Shown in pieces: positions 1-6,645 of a stretch of 64,000 nucleotides of DNA; the stretch's first letter is position 1, and each line of letters opens with the position of its first letter. The notes under the pieces are model-generated. The model saw only the letters and a list, made by a program, of their open reading frames with translations. It was not told the DNA's origin and ran no database searches. This DNA comes from Streptomyces sp. 549 (GTDB taxonomy: Bacteria; Actinomycetota; Actinomycetes; Streptomycetales; Streptomycetaceae). Location: positions 248,001 through 312,000 of the forward strand of contig NZ_JASKMT010000003.1 in NCBI RefSeq assembly GCF_030124175.1, in the 5' to 3' direction. Position numbers and translations under genes: made by a program.

Positions 1-47
1 TCCGGGAGCCGCCTTGGCCTCCCACATCAGGGCGGTGGTGGTCGTCG

Positions 48-1214
48 TCACGAGTCGTAGAGGTTCTTCCTGCTGAGTTCGTGCACGTGGTCGTGGTCGT
101 GTGCATGCCCGTGGGCGTGGTCGTGCGGGTGGTCGGGCGGGTGGTCGTGGTCCTGCTCGTGCGGCTGGCCGGCGCCGGGCACGTGGGGTTCGGTGACGGG
201 CAGGGAGGAGTCGGCGGGCAGGTCCCAGTCGGAGGCGGGACGGTTGCGCGCGACCATCTCCGCGCCGAGCGCGGCGACCATCGCCCCGTTGTCGGTGCAC
301 AGCTTGGGGCGCGGCACCCGCAGCGTGATGCCCGCCGCGGCGCAGCGCTCGGCGGCCATGGCGCGCAGCCGGGAGTTGGCGGCCACGCCGCCGCCGATCA
401 TCAGGTGCTCGACGCCCTCGTCCTTGCAGGCCCGGATCGCCTTGCGGGTGAGCACGTCGGTCACGGCCTCCTGGAAGGAGGCGGACACGTCGGCGACCGG
501 CACGTCCTCACCGGCCCTGCGGCGGGCCTCGACCCAGCGGGCGACGGCTGTCTTCAGGCCGGAGAAGGAGAAGTCGTAGGGGGCGTCGCGCGGGCCGGTC
601 AGACCACGTGGGAAGTGGATGGCGGTCGGGTCGCCCTCCCTGGCCATCCGGTCGATCAGCGGGCCGCCGGGGAACCCGAGGTGCAGCACCCGGGCGACCT
701 TGTCGAAGGCCTCGCCCGCCGCGTCGTCGATGGTGGCGCCCAGCGGGCGGACGTCGGAGGTGATGTCGGGTGCGAGCAGCAGCGAGGAGTGGCCGCCGCT
801 GACCAGCAGCGCCATCGTCGGTTCGGGCAGCGGGCCGTGCTCCAGCTGGTCGACGCAGATGTGCGAGGCCAGGTGGTTGACGCCGTAGAGGGGCTTGCCC
901 AGCGCGTAGGCGTAGGCCTTGGCGGCGGACACGCCGACCAGCAGCGCCCCGGCCAGTCCCGGGCCCGCGGTGACGGCGATGCCGTCCAGGTCGGAGGCGG
1001 CGACTCCGGCCTCCTTCAGGGCGCGCTGCACGGTGGGGACCATGGCCTCCAGGTGCGCGCGGCTGGCGATCTCCGGGACGACGCCGCCGTACCGGGCGTG
1101 GTCGTCCACGCTGGATGCGACGGCGTCGGCCAGCAGGGTGTGGCCGCGCACGACACCGACGCCGGTCTCGTCGCAGGAGGTCTCGATGCCGAGGACAAGC
1201 GGCTCGTCAGCCAT
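48..1214 (-). CDS. tsaD: tRNA N6-adenosine threonylcarbamoyltransferase TsaD with His-rich tail
   Basis: TsaD transfers the threonylcarbamoyl group from TC-AMP to A37 of ANN-decoding tRNAs (t6A), working with TsaB and TsaE. The 388-residue protein shows the N-terminal ETSCDET motif, the metal-ligand motif HLASH (His114 and His118) and a C-terminal DNGAM motif, all typical of the Kae1/Gcp ASKHA fold. The ATG overlaps the rimI stop (ATGGCTGA), so it is the distal gene of tsaE-tsaB-rimI-tsaD, all on the minus strand. Unusually, about 35 residues are added after the catalytic fold, including 12 histidines alternating with Asp, Ala and Pro, which could bind Ni, Zn or Co. That role is inference; the core assignment is secure. 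Confidence 0.97.
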   Translation of the reverse strand: MADEPLVLGIETSCDETGVGVVRGHTLLADAVASSVDDHARYGGVVPEIASRAHLEAMVPTVQRALKEAGVAASDLDGIAVTAGPGLAGALLVGVSAAKAYAYALGKPLYGVNHLASHICVDQLEHGPLPEPTMALLVSGGHSSLLLAPDITSDVRPLGATIDDAAGEAFDKVARVLHLGFPGGPLIDRMAREGDPTAIHFPRGLTGPRDAPYDFSFSGLKTAVARWVEARRRAGEDVPVADVSASFQEAVTDVLTRKAIRACKDEGVEHLMIGGGVAANSRLRAMAAERCAAAGITLRVPRPKLCTDNGAMVAALGAEMVARNRPASDWDLPADSSLPVTEPHVPGAGQPHEQDHDHPPDHPHDHAHGHAHDHDHVHELSRKNLYDS

Positions 1215-1737
1215 GGGCGGTGGTTCCTTGGTCGGTGGGTGCGGCGGCGTCGGGCGCCTCGGTGTGCGGGCGGCGCATCACCAGGGCGTCGACGTTGCCG
1301 GGTTGGTAGTAGGCGCGCCGGAATCCGACGGGCTCGAAACCGAAGCGTGCGTACAGGCGCTGGGCGCGGTCGTTGTCGACCCGCACCTCCAGCAGCACCT
1401 CGGTGCAGGCGAAGGCGGACGCGGCGGCGAGCAGCGCGGTCAGCAGCCGCGACCCGAGTCCGGTGCCCTGGTGGTCGGGGGCGGTGGCGATGGTCTGCAC
1501 GTCGCCGGTGCCGTCGACGGCCGCCAGGCCGCCGTAGCCGACCAGGCGGCCGGTCGCGGTGACGGCGACGAGGTAGCGGCGGTTGGCGTGCGGGCCGCGG
1601 GCGTGGGCGAGTTCGGACCAGAACATGCCGGGCGACCAGGCGTCGTCGGGGAACAGCTCGTGCTCCAGGGCCAGCACCGGTTCGATGTCCCACCAGCGCA
1701 TCTCGCGGAGCGTCACCTCCGCCGGGTGCCGCGTCAC
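1207..1737 (-). CDS. rimI: Ribosomal-protein-alanine N-acetyltransferase RimI
   Basis: This GNAT acetyltransferase of 176 residues is probably the enzyme that acetylates the N-terminal alanine of S18. The acetyl-CoA pyrophosphate loop is [10 protein letters not shown] at residues 89-98, followed by the LEV strand and an N-x(6)-Y pattern near residues 122-129. I chose the GTG at 1737 because it overlaps the tsaB stop (GTGA), giving translational coupling; an open frame continues upstream inside tsaB but would be antisense-free shadow. It sits between tsaB and tsaD, the usual actinobacterial order. Real substrates may be broader than S18. Confidence 0.93.
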   Translation of the reverse strand: MTRHPAEVTLREMRWWDIEPVLALEHELFPDDAWSPGMFWSELAHARGPHANRRYLVAVTATGRLVGYGGLAAVDGTGDVQTIATAPDHQGTGLGSRLLTALLAAASAFACTEVLLEVRVDNDRAQRLYARFGFEPVGFRRAYYQPGNVDALVMRRPHTEAPDAAAPTDQGTTAHG

Positions 1738-2405
1738 GTGGGCGTGACCACCTTGTAGTTGGCGGGCACCTGCGCGTCGGGGCGCCGCAGGTAGAGCGGT
1801 TGCGGCGGCAGGAAGCCCGGCCCGGTACCGGGGTTGTCCCGGAGGATGCCGACGGCCAGTTCGGCGAGGGCGGCGGCCGACTGGTGCTGCGGCAGGTCCG
1901 GGCGGACGCCGGTGAAGGTGTCGGCGTACAGCACGGCGCCCGCGCCGGCCGCGGTCAGACCGGCGACCTGCTCGGCGATCCCGGCGGGGCGGTCCACCGC
2001 CGGTTCGGTGGCCCGGGTCCGGTGGTCGGTGTAACGCGCCCAGTAGACCTCCTTGCGCCGGGCGTCGGTCGCGACGACGAAAGGCTCGGCGAGGCCGGTC
2101 GCGAAGGCGATGCCGTCGAGCGTGCACAGACCGTGCACGGGCACGTCGAGCGCGGCGCCGAAGGCGGCGGCCGTGGCCAGGCCGACGCGCAGACCGGTGT
2201 ACGGGCCGGGGCCGACGCCGACCACGACGCCGGTGAGCGCGGACGGTGTCAGGCCCGCGTCGGAGAGCACCCGGTCGACGGCCGGCAGCAGCAGTTCGCC
2301 GTGGCGCCGGGCGTCGACCTGGTCCCGGGAGGCGAGCACCCGGTGCCCGTCGTGGAGGGCGACGGTGACGGCGGGGGTCGCGGTGTCGAGAGCAAGCAGC
2401 AGCAC
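1734..2405 (-). CDS. tsaB: t6A biosynthesis protein TsaB
   Basis: TsaB is the non-catalytic partner that dimerises with TsaD and links it to the ATPase TsaE during t6A synthesis. The 223-residue protein starts with GTG and shows DTAT (7-10), the ASKHA segment GPGPYTGLRVG (65-75) and DARRKEVY (115-122), all characteristic of the YeaZ family. It lacks the HxxxH metal site of TsaD, as expected for TsaB. Its stop overlaps the rimI start. The 138-bp gap upstream separates it from a divergently read gene and holds the promoter area for both. Confidence 0.95.
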   Translation of the reverse strand: MLLLALDTATPAVTVALHDGHRVLASRDQVDARRHGELLLPAVDRVLSDAGLTPSALTGVVVGVGPGPYTGLRVGLATAAAFGAALDVPVHGLCTLDGIAFATGLAEPFVVATDARRKEVYWARYTDHRTRATEPAVDRPAGIAEQVAGLTAAGAGAVLYADTFTGVRPDLPQHQSAAALAELAVGILRDNPGTGPGFLPPQPLYLRRPDAQVPANYKVVTPT

Positions 2406-2498
2406 GGGCCAAGCCTACGGCTCGGGCGGCGCGGGGTGCGCGCCCGCCCGGTGGTCCGGCACGGCCCCGGCGGGCCGGGAACGGCGGTGCTCTGCTGC

Positions 2499-2504
2499 TA
2501 ACGT
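2499..2504 (+). promoter_or_regulatory. Candidate -10 box for the LDT-like gene
   Basis: TAACGT lies 39 bp upstream of the GTG at 2544 in the divergent tsaB/LDT-like spacer and fits an actinobacterial TANNNT -10. A clear -35 is not visible. The leader then holds a GAGAGGTGA ribosome-binding region. Confidence 0.35.
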
Positions 2505-2543
2505 CAGGTGTGGACCAGTCAGCTGTACGAGAGGTGACCCACC

Positions 2544-3107
2544 GTGGCGCGGAACAGCGCGGGGATGTTCGTGGCCGGGTTGACCGCGGCGGCCCTGGCG
2601 GTTGTCGGCGTGCTCGCCTACCAGGCGTCCGCCGCGCAGGACAAGGCCCCGCAGGCGCGGGAGTCCAAGCCCCCCGCGACCTCCTCCCCGGCGCCCGGCG
2701 CCTCTCCCGAGAAGGCCGCCGACCCGGCCGCCCTGCCCGCGGACTCCGGCACCGGCCGGCGTGTGGTGTACGCGCTGGAGGCGGGACGGGTGTGGCTGGT
2801 GGACGAGAGCGGCAAGGTCAACCGCACGTACGAGGTGACGCCGGGGTCGGTCAGCCCGCTTCCCGGCGAGTACACGGTGTCGTCCCGTTCGGCGCACATC
2901 ACCGGTTCGGACGGTGTGCCGGTGGAGAACGTGGTGCGGTTCGCGCAGGTCGGTGAGGCCGTGGTCGGCTTCAGCGCCGCTCTCGACGGCAAGGCGCCCG
3001 CGCCCGACCCGGAGAAGAAGACCGGCGGCATCCGCGAGAAGCGCAAGGACGGCGCCGCGATGTGGGTCTTCGCGACCATCGGCACGAAGGTCGTCGTCAT
3101 TCCCTGA
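2544..3107 (+). CDS. Secreted L,D-transpeptidase-like protein without catalytic Cys
   Basis: This 187-residue exported protein has an uncleaved anchor or signal helix at about 8-30, a Pro/Ser/Ala-rich spacer (34-70) and a small beta-rich domain (72-187). The end of that domain (DGAAMW-FA-GTKVVV) resembles the C-terminal part of L,D-transpeptidase (YkuD) domains. In active enzymes the hallmark SHGC(I/V)R supplies the nucleophilic Cys. Here the aligned segment is KTGGIR (159-164), so Gly162 replaces Cys, and there is no Cys anywhere in the protein. It is therefore probably non-catalytic, perhaps peptidoglycan-binding. The start is a GTG after GAGAGGTGA. The family link rests on pattern recognition only. 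Confidence 0.7.
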   Translation: MARNSAGMFVAGLTAAALAVVGVLAYQASAAQDKAPQARESKPPATSSPAPGASPEKAADPAALPADSGTGRRVVYALEAGRVWLVDESGKVNRTYEVTPGSVSPLPGEYTVSSRSAHITGSDGVPVENVVRFAQVGEAVVGFSAALDGKAPAPDPEKKTGGIREKRKDGAAMWVFATIGTKVVVIP

Positions 3108-3204
3108 CGCCCGTTCCCTGGCGCCCGGTGTCGCCCCCTTGACCCGCAGGACGCCTCACCGCGTCACGTGGCGCGGGCGTGTGCGTGTCAGGCGGTAGTG
3201 CGTG

Positions 3205-3411
3205 TCAGGCGGCGTCCGGTGTGGCCGCGTCGCCTGAGGAGGCCCGCGGCGAGTGGTCCCGTCCGCCGCGCGGAGTCCGCTCGGTGCCGGACGCCTGCCC
3301 GCGCTCCGGCGCTTCCGGCGGGGTGGAGACCGCTTCAGCGGCGGCGCAGGACGCGAGCAGTGCCGCGAACGGCGGGTCACCGGCCGACGACGACCGGGTG
3401 TGCTGCGGCAT
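3205..3411 (-). CDS. Small hypothetical protein (68 aa)
   Basis: A 68-residue ORF beginning MPQHTRSSS, rich in Ala, Ser, Pro and Arg, with no membrane segment or recognisable domain. I chose the ATG at 3411 because it follows a very strong purine-rich ribosome-binding site (GGAGGGAGGAGGGG) by a few bases, whereas the longer frame start at 3489 has none. Directly upstream lie two palindromes (3428-3447 and 3497-3511), so the gene looks specifically regulated. Its function is unknown. It sits alone between the LDT-like gene and tsaE. Confidence 0.6.
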   Translation of the reverse strand: MPQHTRSSSAGDPPFAALLASCAAAEAVSTPPEAPERGQASGTERTPRGGRDHSPRASSGDAATPDAA

Positions 3412-3427
3412 GACCCCTCCTCCCTCC

Positions 3428-3447
3428 GGGTTAGGTCTACCTAACCC
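3428..3447. promoter_or_regulatory. Palindromic operator, iron-box-like (DtxR/IdeR type)
   Basis: GGGTTAGGT-CT-ACCTAACCC is a perfect 9-bp inverted repeat with a 2-bp centre, just upstream of the ribosome-binding site of the 68-aa ORF. The 19-mer at 3431-3449 matches the classical DtxR/IdeR/DmdR iron-box consensus (TTAGGTTAGGCTAACCTAA) at 13 of 19 positions by my count, with intact TTAGGT and CTAACC parts. This suggests metal-dependent repression, but the half-site spacing of the perfect palindrome differs from a standard iron box. Confidence 0.5.
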
Positions 3448-3496
3448 GACCTGACTCCCATGGGAACACGCACCCCGCCGCCTACGCAAGATTTTA

Positions 3497-3511
3497 CCGA
3501 CAGTGTGTCGG
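3497..3511. promoter_or_regulatory. Second palindrome upstream of the 68-aa ORF
   Basis: CCGACA-GTG-TGTCGG is a perfect 6-bp inverted repeat next to a TTTTA run that stands out in this GC-rich DNA. It lies about 86 bp upstream of the ORF start, where a promoter or operator would be expected. Confidence 0.4.
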
Positions 3512-3640
3512 AACAGCGGCCCGCGAGAGCGGAGGCGCGGTTCGGGGGTGGCACGACTGATTCCGCCGCAGGGGCGCGACCGGATGCCCCCGACCGGTGA
3601 TCGCCGTGACAGGGGGCGTGACGAGGGGGAGCGGGCCGGG

Positions 3641-4150
3641 TCAGGCCGGTGCGGTCAGGGCGGCCAGGTCCGCGTCCCGCCAGCGTTCACCCACGCCGGT
3701 CAGCGTCACGGTCCGCTCGTCCGGGCCGCCGTCCTCCGCACCGGCCGCGTCCGCGCCGATCGCGCGCTCGATGACCACGTGCAGCCGGTCGTCGGACAGC
3801 TCCTCGACCTTGCCGTCACCCCACTCGACGACCACCACCGACTCCGGCAGCGAGACGTCGAGGTCGAGGTCCTCCATCTCGTCCAGTCCGCCACCGAGCC
3901 GGTAGGCGTCCACGTGCACGAGGTCCGGGCCGCCGTGCAGCGACGGGTGCACGCGGGCGATCACGAAGGTCGGCGAGGTGACCGCGCCCCGCACCCCCAG
4001 CCCCTCCCCCAGACCGCGGGTGAGCGTCGTCTTGCCCGCGCCCAGCTCACCGGTGAGCAGCACCAGGTCCCCGGGGCGCAGCACGGCGGCCAGCCGCCGG
4101 CCCAGTTCCTGCATACGTTCCGGCGTCGTGACGGTGATCGCAGTGCGCAT
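3641..4150 (-). CDS. tsaE: t6A biosynthesis ATPase TsaE
   Basis: TsaE is the P-loop ATPase that drives the TsaB-TsaD t6A cycle. The 169-residue protein shows the Walker A motif GELGAGKTT (34-42), the family motif SPTF (59-62), HVDAYRL (79-85) and the Walker B-like VVEWG (107-111). The ATG at 4150 gives the usual family length; the frame stays open far upstream but that extension reads through the promoter of the divergent ABC-F leader. The tsaB gene is about 1.2 kb downstream, separated by two small transcription units, so tsaE is not tightly coupled to it here. Confidence 0.95.
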   Translation of the reverse strand: MRTAITVTTPERMQELGRRLAAVLRPGDLVLLTGELGAGKTTLTRGLGEGLGVRGAVTSPTFVIARVHPSLHGGPDLVHVDAYRLGGGLDEMEDLDLDVSLPESVVVVEWGDGKVEELSDDRLHVVIERAIGADAAGAEDGGPDERTVTLTGVGERWRDADLAALTAPA

Positions 4151-4249
4151 ACCGACGATGCTAAGCGCTGCCCGGCCCTCCCCCGGTCCCTCCCCGGCGG
4201 ACGGCCGCCAGGGGCCGGAAAATCCGGGAAGCCGCGGCGCCGGCGCTGC

Positions 4250-4255
4250 TAGCCT
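4250..4255 (+). promoter_or_regulatory. -10 box of a leaderless promoter for the ABC-F leader peptide
   Basis: TAGCCT ends 7 bases before the ATG at 4263, so transcription should start at or next to the start codon (leaderless mRNA). An AAAAT tract at 4219-4223 sits just upstream of where the -35 would lie, a layout reminiscent of WhiB7/WblC-activated antibiotic-resistance promoters. That regulator assignment is a guess. Confidence 0.45.
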
Positions 4256-4262
4256 CGTTGCC

Positions 4263-4307
4263 ATGGCTCGAGGTATCTGGTCGCAGAGGACGCGCTCCGC
4301 CCGCTGA
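4263..4307 (+). CDS. Leader peptide (14 aa) upstream of the ABC-F gene
   Basis: ATG GCT CGA GGT begins a 14-codon ORF encoding MARGIWSQRTRSAR, stopping about 100 bases before the ABC-F start. It begins at the predicted transcription start, and its arginine-rich end plus the hairpin downstream are the ingredients of ribosome-mediated attenuation. In that known mechanism for ABC-F resistance genes, antibiotic-stalled ribosomes on a short ORF release the downstream gene. That it works this way here is inference; there is no coding-potential test on so few codons. Confidence 0.5.
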   Translation: MARGIWSQRTRSAR

Positions 4308-4357
4308 CGGCGGCGCCCCTCACTCTGCTGAATCCGCGCACGCCGTCCCGGTTCCCG

Positions 4358-4383
4358 CCGGGCGGCCACTTCCCGCTGCCCGG
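4358..4383 (+). terminator. Hairpin between leader peptide and ABC-F gene (possible attenuator)
   Basis: CCGGGC (4358-4363) pairs with GCCCGG (4378-4383) around a 14-base loop, about 50 bases after the leader-peptide stop and 26 bases before the ABC-F start. No U-tract follows, as is common in Streptomyces. An attenuator role is inferred from position. Confidence 0.35.
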
Positions 4384-4603
4384 CTCCCCTGCGAGCTGCG
4401 GAGCACGCGTTGAACCCCACCTCACGCCCTGATGCCACCCCTGCCACCACCCCCGCCACCACCGTTGCCACCGCCCCTGCCCTCAACGCCGAAGCCGGGT
4501 CACCGCCCGTCGGGGCCGGGGGCAGCGCGCACGTCCGCGCCGACGGCGTTGGCGTCGTGCGCGCGTCCCGACGGGTGCTGGACGGCGTCTCGGTCACCGT
4601 CTC

Positions 4604-4656
4604 CTGGCTTTGTCCACGAGAATGGACAGCAATTGTTCAGCACTTCGGACAGCACT
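4604..4656 (+). repeat. Left terminal inverted repeat of the cassette
   Basis: This 53-bp repeat begins CTGGCTTTGTCCACGAG and includes GGACAGCA twice, which could be transposase-binding sites. It matches the complement of 6593-6645 except at repeat positions 6, 18, 19, 25 and 42. Confidence 0.9.
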
Positions 4657-4878
4657 GGGGGGAGCTCTCGAATCGAACAGCAAGCAGTTGCAAGGAGCGG
4701 CGTTACGGCATCGAACCGATCGCCCAACTGCGCGATACTCCTCGGCTCTCACCGCGCCAAGGGCGGCGCGGTCCAGTTCTCTTCGCGCGCCGCCAGATGG
4801 GTGACAGACACCGGTAGGCCGGGGCGGGTGGGGCCCCTGCCGACCGGTGATCAGGACCGGTCGGCGGGAGCGCGGTGA

Positions 4879-6231
4879 TCAGCTGGCGTCTTCCTCCGCG
4901 GCGATCTGTGCCTGCACTTCGGCGCTGTCGGTGCCAGCTGCGCGGTTGCCGTAGCCGCGGTGGATGACCATGAGTTGGTCTTGCGTGCCGTTCTTGTCGC
5001 GGTAGACGACGACCGCTGGTCCGGCGCCGCTGGTGTGGCCGGGGAACTTCTGGTCGTCGGTCCAGGGGCCGCTGCCGGGCTTGTAGCTGGTCCACCACAG
5101 GTTCTGGTCCCCGTTGCCGTGGCCGCGGTGGACGCAGTAGAGCCTGTTGTCGAAGACTGCCAGGCCGGGCCCTTCCAGGCTGGAGTGGGCGCGGAACTTG
5201 TTGTCCGAGCCCCAGCCCCCGGCGCTCGTGTAGGTGGTGTGCCACAGGGAGGTGTCGGCGCCGCTGCCTCGGTGGACCATGTGGAGCGTGCTGCCATACA
5301 CCGCCAGTGCAGGGTTCGAGGCTGTGGAGTGGCCGGGGAGCGGGGTGTCTTGGGCCCAGCCTCCGGCGCTGGTGAAGGTGGTGTGCCACAACGTGCTGTC
5401 AGAGGTGGCGCCCTTGTGGACGCAGTGCAGCTTCCCGTCGTACACCGCCAGAGCCGGGCCGACAGAGCTGGAATGGGCGCCGAGCGGCCTGTCTGCGGAC
5501 CAGCCACGGCCGTCGAAGGTGGTGTGCCACAACTTGGTGTCGCTGCCGTGCCCGCGGTGGACGCAGTGCAGCTTCCCGTCGTACACCGCCAGAGCCGGGC
5601 CGGCGGCGCTGGAGTGCGCGCCGAACTCCGTGTCCACAGACCAGCCGTTGTCGGGGTCGAACGAGGTCCACCACAGCTGCTGGTCGTCGAAGCCGCGGTG
5701 GACGAGGATCAGACGGCCGTTGAACACCGCCGCCGCCGGGTTCGCGGCGCTGGCATGGGCCGGGAACATGGTGTCCTCGTTCCACTGAAAGTGACCGGTA
5801 TCCGCGCTCCGACCGAACACCGTCCACCACAAGTTGGGGTCCTCGGAGGGATTGATACCGATCGGGATGAGCATCGTCGGCGAGATCCACGGCGAGACCA
5901 GCTTGCAGCCATACCCCCTCGACACCGCCTGCACCCAGACCTTCTGCGCCATGGCCGCCAGAGTGACCAGCGTCGACAGGGGCTCCTTGAGAGCTTCGCC
6001 GAGGATGTCCGCGAGGAGGTCCTTGATCTCGAGGTACGCGTCCACCGCCGCCTGGTTCAGGTGAACCTCAAACCCCCACCACTTCGCCTCGAACCGAACG
6101 GTGGCGCCCAGCGTCTCAAGCTCCTTGCGTGCGTGCTCCGCCCTTTCCACCAGCTCCGGCGGTGGCGTGTCGTAGAGCCCGCTGTTCTGCGGCGCGCTGT
6201 CCTGGGACTCGGTGGACTGGTCAATGGCCAT
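4879..6231 (-). CDS. Cytoplasmic six-bladed beta-propeller / lectin-like protein (cassette cargo)
   Basis: This 450-residue protein has no signal peptide. Its N-terminal ~110 residues contain an amphipathic helix and a WWG-EVHL segment followed by hydrophobic helices, then come six repeats of about 47 residues. Each repeat has an LW(W/H)T(S/T)(F/Y) strand, a GW-D---HSS turn and a GPALAVYDGKLHCVHRG-type strand, which suggests a six-bladed propeller like those in bacterial lectins and sialidase-like proteins. Two blades share 46 identical bases (5416-5461 and 5557-5602), so blades have duplicated recently. I chose the ATG at 6231 because it follows GGAGAGG. The gene fills the cassette. Ligand and function are unknown; carbohydrate binding is only a suggestion from the fold. 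Confidence 0.7.
   Translation of the reverse strand: MAIDQSTESQDSAPQNSGLYDTPPPELVERAEHARKELETLGATVRFEAKWWGFEVHLNQAAVDAYLEIKDLLADILGEALKEPLSTLVTLAAMAQKVWVQAVSRGYGCKLVSPWISPTMLIPIGINPSEDPNLWWTVFGRSADTGHFQWNEDTMFPAHASAANPAAAVFNGRLILVHRGFDDQQLWWTSFDPDNGWSVDTEFGAHSSAAGPALAVYDGKLHCVHRGHGSDTKLWHTTFDGRGWSADRPLGAHSSSVGPALAVYDGKLHCVHKGATSDSTLWHTTFTSAGGWAQDTPLPGHSTASNPALAVYGSTLHMVHRGSGADTSLWHTTYTSAGGWGSDNKFRAHSSLEGPGLAVFDNRLYCVHRGHGNGDQNLWWTSYKPGSGPWTDDQKFPGHTSGAGPAVVVYRDKNGTQDQLMVIHRGYGNRAAGTDSAEVQAQIAAEEDAS
5416..5602 (-). repeat. Identical 46-bp blade repeats inside the propeller gene
   Basis: Positions 5416-5461 and 5557-5602 are identical and 141 bp (47 codons) apart, exactly one propeller blade. 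Other blades are diverged, so this pair reflects recent duplication or conversion. Confidence 0.8.
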
Positions 6232-6592
6232 GGTTTTTCCTCTCCACTGGTGAGTGTCGTACCGGCTTGCCCGGGCTCGTGACTCGAGGATTCCGGCGGA
6301 CATCAGGATGCACGCATAGCGCAGAGTGATGACTGCATAGAGTCACTGATTGGCCTCAGGGCTACTCAATCTGGCGGAAAACAGCCACGACCAGCCTTAC
6401 GGTGAAAACCGACCCGGCTGTCGCCAGGCGCGGACGGGAGCGACGGCGCACGCGCCCGCCCACGGCGGTGTCCTACCTGGCTTGAGCCCCGGCACCGCGT
6501 CGAGCCACGGCCCTTCCTGCCAGGCGGTCCGCTCCCACTGGCTGTTCCCGACTGCCCCGACCCTGCCCTCAAATCGAACGCCGGCAGGGCTG
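6232..6592. other. Non-coding cassette segment upstream of the propeller gene
   Basis: About 360 bp between the propeller start and the right inverted repeat. I see no supported ORF. The first 130 bases are more AT-rich than the surroundings, with a short AGTGA/TCACT inverted pair at 6325-6347, and should hold the cargo promoter. Confidence 0.5.
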
Positions 6593-6645
6593 AGTGCTGT
6601 CCGGAGTGCTGAACAATTGCCGTCCAAACTCGTGGACAAGGCCAG
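6593..6645 (-). repeat. Right terminal inverted repeat of the cassette
   Basis: Complement of the left repeat with five mismatches. It ends GCCAG, followed directly by TCTC and the resumed ABC-F coding sequence at 6650. Confidence 0.9.

Larger units (their letters stand above)
4604..6645. mobile_element. Non-autonomous transposon-like cassette, 53-bp inverted repeats, one cargo gene
   Basis: The element runs from CTGGC at 4604 to GCCAG at 6645 (2,042 bp). Its ends are 53-bp imperfect inverted repeats, 48 of 53 positions matching by hand alignment. It is flanked by TCTC on both sides (4600-4603 and 6646-6649). The repeat can be read as 6 bp (GTCTCC) if the terminal C/G pair is counted as target, so the duplication is 4-6 bp. 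Inside lies only the beta-propeller gene on the minus strand; no frame resembles a transposase. The exact repair of the ABC-F frame on excision supports a real, recent insertion. The transposon family is unknown to me; the parent transposase may be elsewhere in the genome. Confidence 0.85.

Noticed and set aside
5234-5800. Regularly spaced repeats suggesting a CRISPR array
   Set aside because: The period is 141 bp and in frame with propeller blades; these are protein repeats.
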